From: Anaerobiospirillum thomasii
Lineage (GTDB): Bacteria; Pseudomonadota; Gammaproteobacteria; Enterobacterales; Succinivibrionaceae
DNA: 64,000 nt
NCBI RefSeq assembly: GCF_900445255.1
Contig: NZ_UAPU01000006.1
Span: forward strand, 36,001 to 100,000
Direction: 5' to 3'
The notes beneath the pieces were generated by a model. That model ran no database searches. It saw only the letters and a program-made list of their open reading frames with translations, and had not been told where the DNA came from. A program made the position numbers and the translations under genes. Of the stretch, positions 1-10,247 are shown piece after piece; the first letter of the stretch is position 1; each line of letters starts with the position of its first letter.

Positions 1-54
1 TTCAAATGCTTTTGATTCTTTTACTTTCTTCTGTTCTTTAAAAAAGGCAACCAT
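1..54 (-). CDS. 5' end of a gene following recO (truncated by window edge)
   Basis: On the minus strand an ATG at 54-52 shares one base with the recO stop codon (TAATG), so the gene is probably co-translated with recO. Only 18 codons are visible, beginning MVAFFKEQKKVK. A short basic start of this kind with an FFK motif resembles the N-terminus of the 23S rRNA uracil methyltransferase RlmD. That is a guess from very little sequence. It does not look like PdxJ, the usual neighbour of recO in many gammaproteobacteria. Confidence 0.35.
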   Translation of the reverse strand, partial: MVAFFKEQKKVKESKAFE

Positions 55-770
55 TATTGTTTTCCTGCTAATGTTAAATAGTCCTGATACATGATTCTGC
101 TTTTAATAATTTTTGTACCTAAAAGACTTTTAAGAGCGTTTGAGCATAGCTGTTTGGCTAAATTCAAACTCTCCTTTGAGTAAAATTCATGCCGTGCCAC
201 TGTATTTAAAAGACTGCCCTGTAATGCAAGCTCATTGTATGTACACTCATAAAAACCCTCGTTATGAGTGTACATATAATAAAGTCTGTCATCTAAGGCA
301 CGCCCTTTATTATCTAAAAAGTCTATACCATAGCCTAAAGCCTCAAGCAGAGTAAACTCAAAAGTACGCAGCGTTACAGTAACATCCCTATCAGAGCGTA
401 TATTATCAAGAGCCTTTATATATGAGGCAAAAAGACGTGGCGTAGGCTCCTGTACCTTAAAAAGATAGTATAAAAGTTCATTTAAATAGGTTGCACAAAA
501 CAGATTGGGCAGTTTTATTTCTCTGTTTTTATCCTTAGCTGTGCAGTCATCAAGATAATACAGATCGCCCCTGCCAGCCTTTAGAGTAAGCTCCAATGGA
601 GTAAAAGGCTGTAACACAGCCTTTTTCCCATTTTTTATGCTTTTGGCGCTTCTGGCTATAGCGCTAATGCGCCCGTGATTTAAGGTAAAAAAATCAATGA
701 GCAGACTGTTTTCTTTATAGATCCTTGAGTGAATAACATACCCAACATCAAGGAAAGATAATGCTGCCAT
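54..770 (-). CDS. recO: DNA repair protein RecO
   Basis: A 238-residue RecO, close to the usual 240. RecO anneals complementary single strands and works with RecF and RecR to load RecA at gaps. The N-terminal OB-fold is visible: the first 80 residues contain GYVIHSRIYKENSLLIDFF and the RG-(D)-LYYLD strand pattern. The rest is the helical C-terminal domain. The zinc-binding cysteines of some RecO proteins are not evident. Its start overlaps the era stop codon by one base (TAATG), so it is translationally coupled in the lepA-lepB-rnc-era-recO operon, a standard gammaproteobacterial arrangement that supports the call. Confidence 0.93.
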   Translation of the reverse strand: MAALSFLDVGYVIHSRIYKENSLLIDFFTLNHGRISAIARSAKSIKNGKKAVLQPFTPLELTLKAGRGDLYYLDDCTAKDKNREIKLPNLFCATYLNELLYYLFKVQEPTPRLFASYIKALDNIRSDRDVTVTLRTFEFTLLEALGYGIDFLDNKGRALDDRLYYMYTHNEGFYECTYNELALQGSLLNTVARHEFYSKESLNLAKQLCSNALKSLLGTKIIKSRIMYQDYLTLAGKQ

Positions 771-1675
771 TATCTACCCTCAAAGTCAGCATAGCCAAGA
801 CTCTTTAAAGCTCTGTCATCATCTGCCCAGCCGGCCTTGACCTTAACAAAGAGATTTAAAAAGACCTTGCTCTCAAAAAGTTTTTCCATATCGATACGGG
901 CATCGGTACCAATCTTTTTAATACGACTGCCATTGGCGCCTATAACCATTTTCTTCTGGCCCTGACGCTCAACTAAAATAACAGCACTTATTCTTAGGAC
1001 AGCATCCTCTTCTTTAAACTCTTCAATCTCGACAGTTACACTGTAAGGCAGCTCCTGACCCATCTGACGCATGAGCTTTTCACGTATGAGCTCTGAGGCC
1101 ATAAATCGTGATGATCTGTCAGTAATACTATCCTCAGGAAAACAGTGCACACCCTCAGGCAGACTTGAGCGAATCAGATTTTTTAACTCATCAAGATTGG
1201 AGTTTTTAAGAGCACTTACAGGTACAACTGCCTTGAAATTTACTTTCTGAGACAGTCTTTCAATAAGCGGCAGCAGTGATGCCTTGTCAGAGAGCTTATC
1301 TATCTTGTTTATAACGAGGATAACATCACATCTGGTATTTTCAATTTTTGCAAATACCATTTCATCATCCTCAGTCCACATAGTGGCATCTACTACAAGC
1401 AAAATAAGCTCAACATCGCCAAGAGCACTTTCAGCAGCTCTGTTCATAAGACGGTTGATAGCTCTTTTTTCCTCTTTGTGCAAACCTGGAGTATCAACAT
1501 AAACAGTCTGATAGGCCCCATCTGTATCAATACCAACAACTCTGTTGCGTGTAGTCTGCGGGCGTCTTGAGGTAATACTGATTTTCTGACCTAAAAGATG
1601 ATTCATCAGGGTGGATTTACCAACATTAGGTCTGCCTATAATACCTACAAAACCAAAATAGCTTTTATCACTCAT
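770..1675 (-). CDS. era: GTPase Era
   Basis: A 301-residue Ras-like GTPase with a KH domain, the normal Era length. It binds the 3' end of 16S rRNA and acts in 30S subunit maturation. The G1 motif GRPNVGKS lies at residues 14-21, followed by DTPGLH (G3) and NKID (G4). The C-terminal KH domain has the conserved [13 protein letters not shown] loop near residue 255. It sits between rnc and recO with almost no spacing, so one transcript is expected to carry all three. No missing key residue was seen. Confidence 0.97.
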   Translation of the reverse strand: MSDKSYFGFVGIIGRPNVGKSTLMNHLLGQKISITSRRPQTTRNRVVGIDTDGAYQTVYVDTPGLHKEEKRAINRLMNRAAESALGDVELILLVVDATMWTEDDEMVFAKIENTRCDVILVINKIDKLSDKASLLPLIERLSQKVNFKAVVPVSALKNSNLDELKNLIRSSLPEGVHCFPEDSITDRSSRFMASELIREKLMRQMGQELPYSVTVEIEEFKEEDAVLRISAVILVERQGQKKMVIGANGSRIKKIGTDARIDMEKLFESKVFLNLFVKVKAGWADDDRALKSLGYADFEGR

Positions 1676-1678
1676 AAC

Positions 1679-2386
1679 TTACAAGCCCTGCTTTTTAATA
1701 AAGTTCAAGGCCTCCTGAGCTGCCAGCTGCTCGGCCTTGCGACGTGAAGATCCCTTGCCTTTAAACTTCTCTTTTACAATATCAATCTGTACGCTTACAT
1801 AAAAGGTCTGATCATTGTCATTGCCTGTTATCTGCTCAACTTCATATTTTGGCAGAACTATTTTGCGTGACTGTAAAAGCTCCTGCAAAGTTGATTTAGG
1901 ATCTTTTTGATTAACATCTGGATTTATGGTTTTAAGTCTTGTTTCAAACCACTTGAGCACAACACTTTTGACGCGATGAAAATCCTCATTGGTATCAATA
2001 AACATAGCACCAATGATAGACTCTACAGCATCGGCAAGCAGTGAATCGCGGCGTGAACCGCCTGTTTTGCGCTCACCAGGACCTAACTTTAGATAAGTGC
2101 CAAGCTTAAACTCGCGCGCAAGTTCAGCAAGAGTAGGCTCTCTTACAAGAGTTGAACGCATACGGGTCAGATCGCCCTCAGGTGAATGAGGAAACATATC
2201 ATAGAGCTTTTTGGCTATAATCATGCCTAAAATTGAGTCGCCCAGATACTCAAGGCGCTCATTGTGATCAGTACCGACACTTCTGTGGGTTAAAGCCAGC
2301 TCTAAAAGCCTGGTGTTATTAAAAGCATAACCTATCTGCAGCTCAAGAGGCTGTAGAATAAATGCATTATCCTTGGCCATAATCAC
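1679..2386 (-). CDS. rnc: Ribonuclease III
   Basis: A 235-residue double-stranded RNA endonuclease that cleaves rRNA precursors and structured mRNAs. The RNase III signature NERLEYLGDS is near residue 43, and the second acidic cluster LLADAVESIIGAMF near residue 116. A dsRNA-binding domain follows (KSTLQELLQ to the end, about residues 162-232). The reading frame opens with MIMAKD; starting at the second Met, two codons later, is equally plausible. It lies 3 bp from lepB and from era, in the usual lepB-rnc-era order. Confidence 0.96.
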   Translation of the reverse strand: MIMAKDNAFILQPLELQIGYAFNNTRLLELALTHRSVGTDHNERLEYLGDSILGMIIAKKLYDMFPHSPEGDLTRMRSTLVREPTLAELAREFKLGTYLKLGPGERKTGGSRRDSLLADAVESIIGAMFIDTNEDFHRVKSVVLKWFETRLKTINPDVNQKDPKSTLQELLQSRKIVLPKYEVEQITGNDNDQTFYVSVQIDIVKEKFKGKGSSRRKAEQLAAQEALNFIKKQGL

Positions 2387-2389
2387 CCT

Positions 2390-3289
2390 CTATTTAACAG
2401 AGCCAATGCGCTCAAAACGTATGGCTGATGGCAAGAAGTCACTTTCATTTTCATATTCAACAGACAGCCAGATGCACACAGTCTTGCCTGCTATATAATC
2501 ACGTGGCACAAAGCCCCAGAAGCGGCTGTCCTGACTGTTGTCTCGGTTATCACCCATTACAAAATAATGATCCTCAGGCACAACCCAGGTAGCCACATCC
2601 TTGCCCTCCTGTCGGTAAAAATGGGCACGCATATCAGGGGCCAAAGGATTGATTAAAATCTCATGCTCCACACCATCAAGATTTTCATCAAGAAGCAGAT
2701 ACTTCTCCTCAAAGGTGGCATGCTTTTGTGTATATACACCCTTTTGAGACAGATCTATGCGCTTTGGACTTTCACACTGTCCCTCTGTGCAGGCTCTTCT
2801 TATATATAGCTGCTTATTATGATAGGTAATCTCATCACCTGGCAGGCCTATTACTCTTTTAATATAGTCAACAGAAGGATCCTCTGGATATTTAAAAACA
2901 ATAACATCGCCACGCTCTACATCTGAAAATCTAATCAGCGTATTGCCTGTTAAAGGGTTTTTAATACCATAGCTCCACTTTGATACGGCAATAAAATCAC
3001 CAGAGAGCAGAGTTGGCATCATAGAGCCTGATGGAATTCTAAAAGGCTCAAAAATAAATGATCTGAAAACAAAAACAAAAAGTATGATAAAAAACAGTGA
3101 GCCAAACTGTCCTACAGGACTTTGCGGCTCCATAATCTTTTTAAGCTCCTTTTTGCTGACCTTGGCATTGCTCTCAAGCAAAGCAGCCCTGGCTTTGAGC
3201 CTTTGCGGTCTGTCTTTTGTATAATCATAAAAATAGGCTATACCTGAGAGTATAGTGGCAAACACTAAAAGCAGTGAAAATGTATTCAT
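2390..3289 (-). CDS. lepB: Signal peptidase I
   Basis: A 299-residue inner-membrane serine peptidase that removes signal peptides from Sec and Tat substrates. Two N-terminal membrane segments are visible (about residues 3-20 and 62-80), with a basic cytoplasmic loop between them. The catalytic Ser is in PSGSMMPTL (Ser89) and the general-base Lys in DYIKRVIGLPGD (Lys144), almost the same positions as in E. coli LepB. The GDNRDNSQDSR box lies near residue 246. The gene directly follows lepA with a 3-bp gap. Confidence 0.97.
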   Translation of the reverse strand: MNTFSLLLVFATILSGIAYFYDYTKDRPQRLKARAALLESNAKVSKKELKKIMEPQSPVGQFGSLFFIILFVFVFRSFIFEPFRIPSGSMMPTLLSGDFIAVSKWSYGIKNPLTGNTLIRFSDVERGDVIVFKYPEDPSVDYIKRVIGLPGDEITYHNKQLYIRRACTEGQCESPKRIDLSQKGVYTQKHATFEEKYLLLDENLDGVEHEILINPLAPDMRAHFYRQEGKDVATWVVPEDHYFVMGDNRDNSQDSRFWGFVPRDYIAGKTVCIWLSVEYENESDFLPSAIRFERIGSVK

Positions 3290-3292
3290 AGA

Positions 3293-5101
3293 CTACTCCT
3301 TTCCTACCTTTAATATTGCAAGGAATGCCTCCTGTGGCACCTCGACACGACCTAACTGCTTCATACGCTTTTTACCGGCCTTCTGCTTTTCTAAAAGCTT
3401 TCTCTTTCTTGTTATGTCACCACCATAGCACTTGGCCAGCACGTCCTTGCGCAGAGCCTTTACTGTACATCTTGCAATAATCTGCGCACCAATGGCTGCC
3501 TGAATTGCAATATCAAACATCTGTCTTGGAATTAATTCCTTCATCTTCTCAACCAGGGCACGGCCACGTGACTGAGCTACAGAGCGGTGGACAATTACAG
3601 CAAGAGCATCAACCCTGTCACCTGCAATTAAAATATCAAGACGGATAAGATCGCCATGCTCAAAGCGCTTGAAACTGTAATCAAGTGAGGCATAACCGCG
3701 GGACACAGACTTTAATCTGTCAAAGAAGTCTAAAACCACCTCAGACATAGGAAGCTCATAAGTTAATGCCACCTGCTCGCCATGATAGACCATGTTGGTC
3801 TGAATACCGCGTTTTTCCTGACATAAGGTCATAACAGAGCCTACATATTCTGTAGGCATAAGCATACGACACTCAGCTATTGGCTCGCGCACTTCACGTA
3901 TATTACTTACAGGAGGCAGAGCTGCAGGGCTGTCAATATGAATAATCTCACCTGAGGTCATAACAATTTCATAAACTACAGTAGGAGCTGTAGTAATGAG
4001 ATTTAAATTGTATTCTCTCTCAAGGCGCTCCTGAATAATTTCCATATGGAGCATGCCTAAAAAGCCGCATCTAAAGCCAAAGCCTAAAGCCTTTGAATTT
4101 TCAGGCTCGAAAAAGAGTGAGGCATCATTTAATGACAGCTTGTCAAGGGCATCACGAAATGCATTGTAATCGTCTGTATCTACAGGGAACATACCTGCAT
4201 AGACCTGAGGTTTGGCCTCATGGAAACCTGGCAGAGGCTCAACAGAGCCATTTTTTGAATGGGTAATGGTATCACCTACAGGGGCACCGTGAATAGTCTT
4301 GATACCACAGATAACCCAGCCCACCTCGCCGCAGTTTAATACATTTACATCAACTCTTTTTGGTGTGGAAATACCAAGGCGCTCAACATCCCAGGTCTGA
4401 CCTGTGGACATAACCTTGATCTTATCACCCTTGCGCAATGTACCGTTTTTAACACGTACCAGGGAGACTACACCTAAATAGTCATCAAAGTATGAGTCAA
4501 TAATAAGAGCCTGCAGCGGAGCATCAGGATCGCCCTGCGGTGCTGGAATTGAGTGCACCAGACGCTCAAGAACATCAACAATACCTATGCCGGTTTTGGC
4601 ACTGCATCTGCAGGCATCCTGCGCATCAAGTCCTATAATATCCTCAATCTCTTCAATTACCCTTTCAGGATCGGCAGCTGGAAGATCGATTTTATTTAAA
4701 ACAGGAATAACCTCTAAATCAAGCTCAATGGCCTGATAGCAGTTGGCAAGAGTCTGAGCCTCTACACCCTGTCCTGCATCAACAACAAGCAAAGCGCCCT
4801 CACAGGCAAAGAGTGATCTTGATACCTCATATGAAAAGTCCACATGACCTGGGGTATCAATGAAATTGAGCTCATAGATATTGCCATCTAAGGCCTTGTA
4901 TTTTAAGGTAACAGCCTGAGCCTTGATGGTAATTCCGCGCTCTCTTTCAATATCCATTGAGTCAAGCACCTGTGACTGCATTTCTCTGTCGGTAAGACCG
5001 CCACAGTGCTGAATAAATCTGTCAGAAAGAGTTGATTTTCCGTGATCAATATGGGCAATAACTGAAAAGTTGCGTACTAAATTCTGATTGAAATCTGCCA
5101 T
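3293..5101 (-). CDS. lepA: Elongation factor 4 (LepA)
   Basis: A 602-residue translational GTPase, the family's normal length. It acts on ribosomes during initiation or stalled elongation. The G1 motif AHIDHGKST is near residue 16, the G3 motif DTPGHVDF near 80 and the G4 motif NKIDLPAAD near 136. The C-terminal domain ends with a lysine-rich stretch ([17 protein letters not shown]), as is typical of LepA. It is the first gene of the lepA-lepB-rnc-era-recO block. The 158-bp gap upstream probably holds the operon promoter and also contains an inverted repeat. Confidence 0.97.
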   Translation of the reverse strand: MADFNQNLVRNFSVIAHIDHGKSTLSDRFIQHCGGLTDREMQSQVLDSMDIERERGITIKAQAVTLKYKALDGNIYELNFIDTPGHVDFSYEVSRSLFACEGALLVVDAGQGVEAQTLANCYQAIELDLEVIPVLNKIDLPAADPERVIEEIEDIIGLDAQDACRCSAKTGIGIVDVLERLVHSIPAPQGDPDAPLQALIIDSYFDDYLGVVSLVRVKNGTLRKGDKIKVMSTGQTWDVERLGISTPKRVDVNVLNCGEVGWVICGIKTIHGAPVGDTITHSKNGSVEPLPGFHEAKPQVYAGMFPVDTDDYNAFRDALDKLSLNDASLFFEPENSKALGFGFRCGFLGMLHMEIIQERLEREYNLNLITTAPTVVYEIVMTSGEIIHIDSPAALPPVSNIREVREPIAECRMLMPTEYVGSVMTLCQEKRGIQTNMVYHGEQVALTYELPMSEVVLDFFDRLKSVSRGYASLDYSFKRFEHGDLIRLDILIAGDRVDALAVIVHRSVAQSRGRALVEKMKELIPRQMFDIAIQAAIGAQIIARCTVKALRKDVLAKCYGGDITRKRKLLEKQKAGKKRMKQLGRVEVPQEAFLAILKVGKE

Positions 5102-5167
5102 AGAATATCCAAAAGCAGAGGTGAGAGCCTCTACTCCATGTGAAAATATAAGATAAGATTATTATGA

Positions 5168-5202
5168 TTTGGAAATAGACACATAGTATGTATATTTCCA
5201 AA
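5168..5202. repeat. Inverted repeat between rseB and lepA
   Basis: Two perfect 10-bp arms (TTTGGAAATA and TATTTCCAAA) are separated by 15 bases. The repeat lies in the 158-bp gap between the rseB stop and the lepA start. No T-run follows on the minus strand, so it is not a canonical intrinsic terminator. It could be a leader hairpin of the lepA transcript or an operator. Confidence 0.5.
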
Positions 5203-5259
5203 CCGTAAACGCGATAATTTTACCAATAAATATACATTTTCTAAATATAAAAATGCATT

Positions 5260-6222
5260 TTATGGACTAAGATTTGAAAGGACACTTTCAGAAAGTTTGA
5301 TGCTGACCTCGCCCACTACAGCATATTCACTGTCACCGCTTACCTTTCTGAAAATATTTAAAGTACCATTGCTCACAGTTGGCATTAAAACAGATATTCT
5401 TGGGCTTTTATAGACCCTGAATGAGGTAATGCCATCACTAAACTCCTGATAGACAGAAGTTTCATTATCATTGTCATCCTTTAAAGAGCCATAGCCAATG
5501 AGCTTAAAGTCCGCTGGCAGATTAAGCTCCTTCCATGGCTTTACAGTCTCTAAACTCTTTGGTCTGCCTGCATAGCTTTCAAAGATGTTGTCATCATGTG
5601 GAAAAGGCTTTTGTGTGGTATTAAAATCTATGGCTGTAATCTTGGTTAAAACCTCACCTTCAGGGCTTAAAATTGCAAGCTCTATTGGCATTTCTGTATC
5701 GTCATCCCTGGCAATAAGATAGGTATAGCGCAGCCCATCCTGAGGCACCAGTCTGATTAAAGTCACCCTGTAGCCTGCAAGCCTTGTTCTGCCCGTCATC
5801 ACACAGGAAAATGACTCAAAATCTGGGTTCTGATCAAAAATTCTGTTCCAGATCTGCGTAGGATGCCATGACAGATGCCCAAGATAACGTCTGTCTACGT
5901 TGTAGTCAAAACCATCCTTATCACGCATGGCATAGCCCTGAATCTCACCATCAAGACTCTCCCACATAGCATAGCGTTTATTATCAGCATAATTATGCTG
6001 CAGAAAATAGATGCCCATGTTGTTGCCATTGACAACAACCATGCGGGCCTGCATATCTGTAGAAGTATAGGCAGATTTGGTCTGAGCCATAATTATATTA
6101 CACTTGTTATCTGCACCATACACTTTGCTTTTAGTGTGCAGATCCTGTGCCTGTGCTGTATTTATAGATAATAAAACCGCAAGGGCACAAAGCCAGCCTG
6201 CGGTATGTAAAATAAGTCTCAT
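5260..6222 (-). CDS. rseB: Sigma-E regulatory protein RseB/MucB
   Basis: A 320-residue periplasmic protein that binds the periplasmic domain of RseA and shields it from DegS; it responds to mislocalised lipoproteins or LPS. A signal peptide is clear: a basic start, a hydrophobic run to about residue 22, and a likely cleavage after AQA. The central part fits the LolA-like fold of MucB/RseB (YFLQHNYADNKRYAMWESLDG, then the GYRVTLIRL and DDNIFESY regions). It follows rseA by 13 bp in the rpoE-rseA-rseB order. No rseC follows; lepA comes next instead. Confidence 0.9.
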   Translation of the reverse strand: MRLILHTAGWLCALAVLLSINTAQAQDLHTKSKVYGADNKCNIIMAQTKSAYTSTDMQARMVVVNGNNMGIYFLQHNYADNKRYAMWESLDGEIQGYAMRDKDGFDYNVDRRYLGHLSWHPTQIWNRIFDQNPDFESFSCVMTGRTRLAGYRVTLIRLVPQDGLRYTYLIARDDDTEMPIELAILSPEGEVLTKITAIDFNTTQKPFPHDDNIFESYAGRPKSLETVKPWKELNLPADFKLIGYGSLKDDNDNETSVYQEFSDGITSFRVYKSPRISVLMPTVSNGTLNIFRKVSGDSEYAVVGEVSIKLSESVLSNLSP

Positions 6223-6235
6223 AAAGTTTTGTATC

Positions 6236-6859
6236 TTACTTTAATGAATTGTCCAGTACATAGCCTTTAACATATGTATTAATTCTCTGCATCTCTTTGT
6301 GCTGCATCTGCTTTAAAGCTTCGGTCTGCATGGCAGGAGTCTGTGAAGCTGAATTTAAATTAATAACATGAGGGCCATTATTCTGATAGCTTGCAAGATT
6401 GATACCGCCAATAGGACCAAGGCTCTGCGCTGTCATAGAACCATCGTAGCTGCTGCCAATATCACCTGCAAGATATGTCTGCCATCCTACAACTGTAAAT
6501 ACTGCAACTGAGGCGGCAACGGCAATTTCTGTTGCTATAATGGCGCTACGCTTAAAGATATTGATAAGGCGATATTTCTGTTTCTGATTGACCTCAACCT
6601 GATCGCTAAGATCTGACTTAATCTTGGCAAGACCTACATTTTCCTCAAGTTCGAGTTTGGCCATGACGCTATCTGCAAAGTTAGTATCAATCTTTGCAGG
6701 AAGTTCATCACGCAGGGCACTGCCAATCAATGACCAGTTTTGCATATGTTTTTTAGCAGCGTCAGAACGGCTTTGCACCAGCTCGCCATGAGGCAGTTCT
6801 TCGCCATCAAAAATGGCTGAAATCTGCTCATTTATGTCGTTCTTGTTGTTAGCAAACAT
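6236..6859 (-). CDS. rseA: Anti-sigma-E factor RseA
   Basis: A 207-residue single-pass membrane protein that holds sigma-E inactive until DegS and RseP cleave it. The cytoplasmic anti-sigma domain is at residues 8-90 (EQISAIFDGEELPHGEL, then NWSLIGSALRDELP). One membrane helix spans about residues 105-127. The periplasmic tail ends with a short Met- and Gln-rich segment. It lies 23 bp downstream of rpoE, the normal partner, and precedes rseB. Confidence 0.92.
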   Translation of the reverse strand: MFANNKNDINEQISAIFDGEELPHGELVQSRSDAAKKHMQNWSLIGSALRDELPAKIDTNFADSVMAKLELEENVGLAKIKSDLSDQVEVNQKQKYRLINIFKRSAIIATEIAVAASVAVFTVVGWQTYLAGDIGSSYDGSMTAQSLGPIGGINLASYQNNGPHVINLNSASQTPAMQTEALKQMQHKEMQRINTYVKGYVLDNSLK

Positions 6860-6882
6860 ATCCTATTTATCTCCAGCTATGT

Positions 6883-7473
6883 TTATCGATGAGCCGACAT
6901 TTGTTCTTCTATGTACTGTCTTGCTCTGAAAATTCTTGATTTTACAGTACCGACCGGAACACCTGCTATTACTGAGATATCCTCATAGGATAGCCCCTCC
7001 ATCTCGCGCAGGGTTAAAGCCTGTCTTAAATCTTCAGGAAGCTCTGACAACGCCTTGAAGATAACTTTTTTAAGCTCTTCAGATTCAATAAGTGTATCTG
7101 GCGTTTCATGCGAGGTTAAAACTCCATGTACATCCTGTGACTCAAACTCAGGCGCATCAACATCAAGTGCCACCTGCATCTTTGAGTTCTGCTCCAAATA
7201 GGTTTTAGCACAGTTGACTACAATCCTATAGAGCCAGGTGTAAAAGGAGCTTTCTCCTCTAAAGCTTCCTATAGCTCTGTAAGCTTTGATAAATGCTTCC
7301 TGAGCTATATCATTGGCATCAACACTGTCTTTTACAAACTTCTGTGCAATCTGACATACTCTGTGCTGATACCTGATAACAAGTATGTTGTAAGCCTGTT
7401 TATCACCTTCCTGAACCCGCTTTACGATAGCGGCATCACAAGATGCATTGTCTTTATCGTTCTGCGGTTCCAT
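6883..7473 (-). CDS. rpoE: RNA polymerase sigma factor RpoE
   Basis: A 196-residue ECF sigma factor for the envelope stress response. Region 2 includes YQHRVCQIAQKFVKDSVDANDIAQEAFIKAYR, with the DANDIAQE core-binding motif near residue 52. Region 4 holds the helix-turn-helix (LREMEGLSYEDISVIAGVPVGTVKSR). The rseA and rseB genes follow. A match to the sigma-E promoter consensus sits 25-52 bp upstream, which suggests autoregulation. The gene is divergent from nadB, the same neighbour as in E. coli. Confidence 0.96.
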   Translation of the reverse strand: MEPQNDKDNASCDAAIVKRVQEGDKQAYNILVIRYQHRVCQIAQKFVKDSVDANDIAQEAFIKAYRAIGSFRGESSFYTWLYRIVVNCAKTYLEQNSKMQVALDVDAPEFESQDVHGVLTSHETPDTLIESEELKKVIFKALSELPEDLRQALTLREMEGLSYEDISVIAGVPVGTVKSRIFRARQYIEEQMSAHR

Positions 7474-7497
7474 GATAAATTTCCAACACCTCTACTC

Positions 7498-7525
7498 TTT
7501 TGACCGTTCACATATTTAAAAGTTC
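7498..7525 (-). promoter_or_regulatory. Probable sigma-E promoter of rpoE-rseA-rseB
   Basis: Read on the minus strand, GAACTT (7525-7520) is followed by a 16-bp spacer and TCAAAA (7503-7498). This matches the known sigma-E consensus GAACTT-N16-TCnnA closely. It ends 25 bp from the rpoE start codon, which leaves room for a short leader with a GGA ribosome-binding site. Autoregulation of rpoE by its own product is well established in enterics. Confidence 0.75.
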
Positions 7526-7654
7526 AATTATTTTAATAAATTTACAAACGATCTTAATCACAAATTGCAAGATTGTGTACAATGTTAACAGATATTATTA
7601 AAAAGGTATTGCACATGTCATGTAAATACCTTAAAACTTTTCAGGTATATGTAG

Positions 7655-9268
7655 ATGAACTATTCAACTGATTGTCTTATCATTGGCAGCGGCGCTGCCG
7701 GACTGACCCTGGCTCTTGGTATTGCAGATAAAGCCAAAGTTATTGTGTTATCAAAAAAAGATGTCTGTGCAGGTTCTACAAATTATGCGCAGGGTGGCAT
7801 TGCAGGAGTCTACAATATAAAGGACGATCAGGACTCAATTGAAGATCATATACGTGATACCTGCATTGCAGGTGCCGGAATCTGTGAAGAACAGGCTGTG
7901 CGCTATGTGGCTGAAAATGCCCACAATGCTATTCAGTGGCTCATCAATATGGGCGTACCTTTTGATCTTAAAGAGACAGAAAAACTGCCAGAGCAGTCTC
8001 CTTATCATCTGCACCGTGAAGGTGGCCACTCTCACAGAAGAATTTTCCATGCCGAGGATCATACAGGCCAGTCAATTCAGGAGACATTGGTAAAAAGAGC
8101 CAAAGAGCATAAAAATATCACCATTCTTGAGTATAGAAACGCAGTTGATCTTATAACCACAACCAAACTTGATCTGCCTGGCAACCGTGTACTTGGCGCC
8201 TATGTGCTAAATAGTGAGAATGGTAAGGTTGAGACCATTACTGCAAAGTTTGTAGCCTTATGCACAGGCGGTGCCTCAAAGGCCTATCTGTATACCTGCA
8301 ATCCAGAGGTAAGCTCAGGTGATGGTATTGCCATGGCCTGGAGAGCGGGCTGTCGCATTGCCAATATGGAATTTAATCAGTTTCATCCAACAACACTCTA
8401 TTGTGATGCTGACAGAAACTTTTTATTAACAGAGGCTTTGCGTGGTGAAGGCGCCACTCTTGAGCGTAAGGATGGCTCAAGATTTATGCCAGAGTATGAT
8501 GAAAGAGGAGAGCTTGCTCCACGAGATATTGTCGCAAGAGCCATTGATCATGAAATGAAAAAGACAGGCGCTGACTGCATGTATTTAAATATAAGTCATA
8601 AGCCAGCTGACTTTGTCAAAAAACATTTTCCTACAATTTACGAAAGATGCCTAAAAGTTGGTATTGATATAACCAAGCAGCCAATACCTATTGTACCTGC
8701 AGCTCACTTTAGCTGTGGTGGTATCATGGTTGACAGTAAAGCAAGAACAGATATACAGGGTCTGTATGCTCTAGGTGAATGCGCCTACACTGGATTACAT
8801 GGGGCCAACCGTCTTGCCTCAAACTCTCTTCTTGAGTGTGTTGTATATGGTCATGCAGCAGCAAAAAACATATTAAAGCATATTGATGATATTGAATCTT
8901 CAAATGCTACCATTCCTGAGTGGGATGACAGTCAGGTTACAGACTCAGATGAAGAGGTTATAATTACTCATAACTGGCATGAACTGCGCCTTACCATGTG
9001 GGACTATGTTGGTATTGTAAGAACCAATAAGAGACTTGAGCGTGCCATGCATAGAATAGAAATGCTAAAAAAGGAAGTTGGTGAGTATTATGCCAACTTC
9101 AAAGTTAGCTCTAATCTGCTAGAGCTTAGAAATCTTTTGGATGTAGCAGAAATTATCGTAAGATCTGCAATGCTAAGACATGAATCAAGAGGTCTGCACT
9201 ATACACTAGACTATCCTCATTATGAAGATAATATAAAACAAACTATTCTTGCAAAAAACATTTATTAA
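7655..9268 (+). CDS. nadB: L-aspartate oxidase
   Basis: A 537-residue FAD enzyme that oxidises L-aspartate to iminoaspartate in the first step of NAD synthesis, using oxygen or fumarate. The FAD-binding motif [13 protein letters not shown] is at residues 9-21. The flavin loop ([12 protein letters not shown]), the [11 protein letters not shown] active-site motif near residue 243 and the substrate motif [15 protein letters not shown] near 385 are all present. It is divergent from rpoE across a 181-bp intergenic region. The two AT-rich genes after it may be read through from the same promoter. Confidence 0.97.
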   Translation: MNYSTDCLIIGSGAAGLTLALGIADKAKVIVLSKKDVCAGSTNYAQGGIAGVYNIKDDQDSIEDHIRDTCIAGAGICEEQAVRYVAENAHNAIQWLINMGVPFDLKETEKLPEQSPYHLHREGGHSHRRIFHAEDHTGQSIQETLVKRAKEHKNITILEYRNAVDLITTTKLDLPGNRVLGAYVLNSENGKVETITAKFVALCTGGASKAYLYTCNPEVSSGDGIAMAWRAGCRIANMEFNQFHPTTLYCDADRNFLLTEALRGEGATLERKDGSRFMPEYDERGELAPRDIVARAIDHEMKKTGADCMYLNISHKPADFVKKHFPTIYERCLKVGIDITKQPIPIVPAAHFSCGGIMVDSKARTDIQGLYALGECAYTGLHGANRLASNSLLECVVYGHAAAKNILKHIDDIESSNATIPEWDDSQVTDSDEEVIITHNWHELRLTMWDYVGIVRTNKRLERAMHRIEMLKKEVGEYYANFKVSSNLLELRNLLDVAEIIVRSAMLRHESRGLHYTLDYPHYEDNIKQTILAKNIY

Positions 9269-9278
9269 TAAGAAAAAT

Positions 9279-10247
9279 ATGAATAAACTAGATATAAAAA
9301 TTTTATTAAAAGGACTTATCTCTAGAACTGCTAGAGAACAAATTCTAGAAATAATTGCACGCAATAAAATTGAAAAAACAAAACTCATAATGACTCTTCT
9401 GGTTAAAAATGAAGAAAATATTATAGAGACAAATATAAGATTTCATGCTGCAATGGGAGTTGATGGATTTATTGTTACAAGCCAGAATAGCACAGACAAA
9501 ACAAATGATATTTTAGAAAAGCTTAAAAAGGAAGGATTGGTTCTTGACATAATTTACACATCAGAAAAACAATTTTTACAAACTAAGTTTGTAAAAAATA
9601 TGATTAACATAGCTACAAATAAGTACAAAGCAGATTGGATTATAAATGCTGATGCGGATGAATTCTACTACAGTAAGTCGCTTAACTTAAAAAAAAGCAT
9701 TTTAAAAGATACATTGAATATAGCCAATGTTTTAATAGTTGATTCGATTATGCTATATCCAGATGATAAATATGATTACTTAAATTCAACTATGTTTGTT
9801 ACTTGCCCTTTTACTAAGTTTAGAGCAGAAATGCTTGGAATTTCTTCAAAGAGTGAGTTCATGCCTTTTATTGGAAGCCAGGGGTGTACTAAGGTTATTC
9901 ATAGCACAAAAGGAAATCCAAATCCTTCAATGGGTAATCATGATATAAAAATTAGAAATAAAAAGATGCTAGAGTCGTCAGATATACAGCTTTTTCACTA
10001 TAATATTAGAAACTTCAAACAATATGAAGAAAAGGTAATAAGATGGCGCTCTGCAGCATCATTTTTCTCAAATGGCACTGGACAACATATAAGAAAAGCA
10101 ATAGAATTCTATGAGAAAGGGGAGTTAAAACAAATTTATGATAGTTATTATGGTAAGGAAATGAGAAATTTTTTAATTTCTGAAGGGGTAGTATCTAATA
10201 ATTTAAGTGTTATTAATTTTTTAAAATATAATAAAATTTATGGGTAA
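9279..10247 (+). CDS. Glycosyltransferase family 2-like protein
   Basis: About 322 residues. The frame is open from a TTG at 9249, but the ATG at 9279 is the better start because it avoids the nadB overlap. The motifs MTLLVKNEENIIETNIRFH, DGFIVTSQNSTDKTNDIL and WIINADADEFY match the GT2-like group that opens with 'VKNE' and carries a D-x-DEF metal site. Such enzymes usually modify LPS or capsule. The gene is much more AT-rich than nadB, which suggests transfer. It overlaps the next gene by 8 bp, implying coupling. The donor sugar and acceptor cannot be told. Confidence 0.72.
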   Translation: MNKLDIKILLKGLISRTAREQILEIIARNKIEKTKLIMTLLVKNEENIIETNIRFHAAMGVDGFIVTSQNSTDKTNDILEKLKKEGLVLDIIYTSEKQFLQTKFVKNMINIATNKYKADWIINADADEFYYSKSLNLKKSILKDTLNIANVLIVDSIMLYPDDKYDYLNSTMFVTCPFTKFRAEMLGISSKSEFMPFIGSQGCTKVIHSTKGNPNPSMGNHDIKIRNKKMLESSDIQLFHYNIRNFKQYEEKVIRWRSAASFFSNGTGQHIRKAIEFYEKGELKQIYDSYYGKEMRNFLISEGVVSNNLSVINFLKYNKIYG

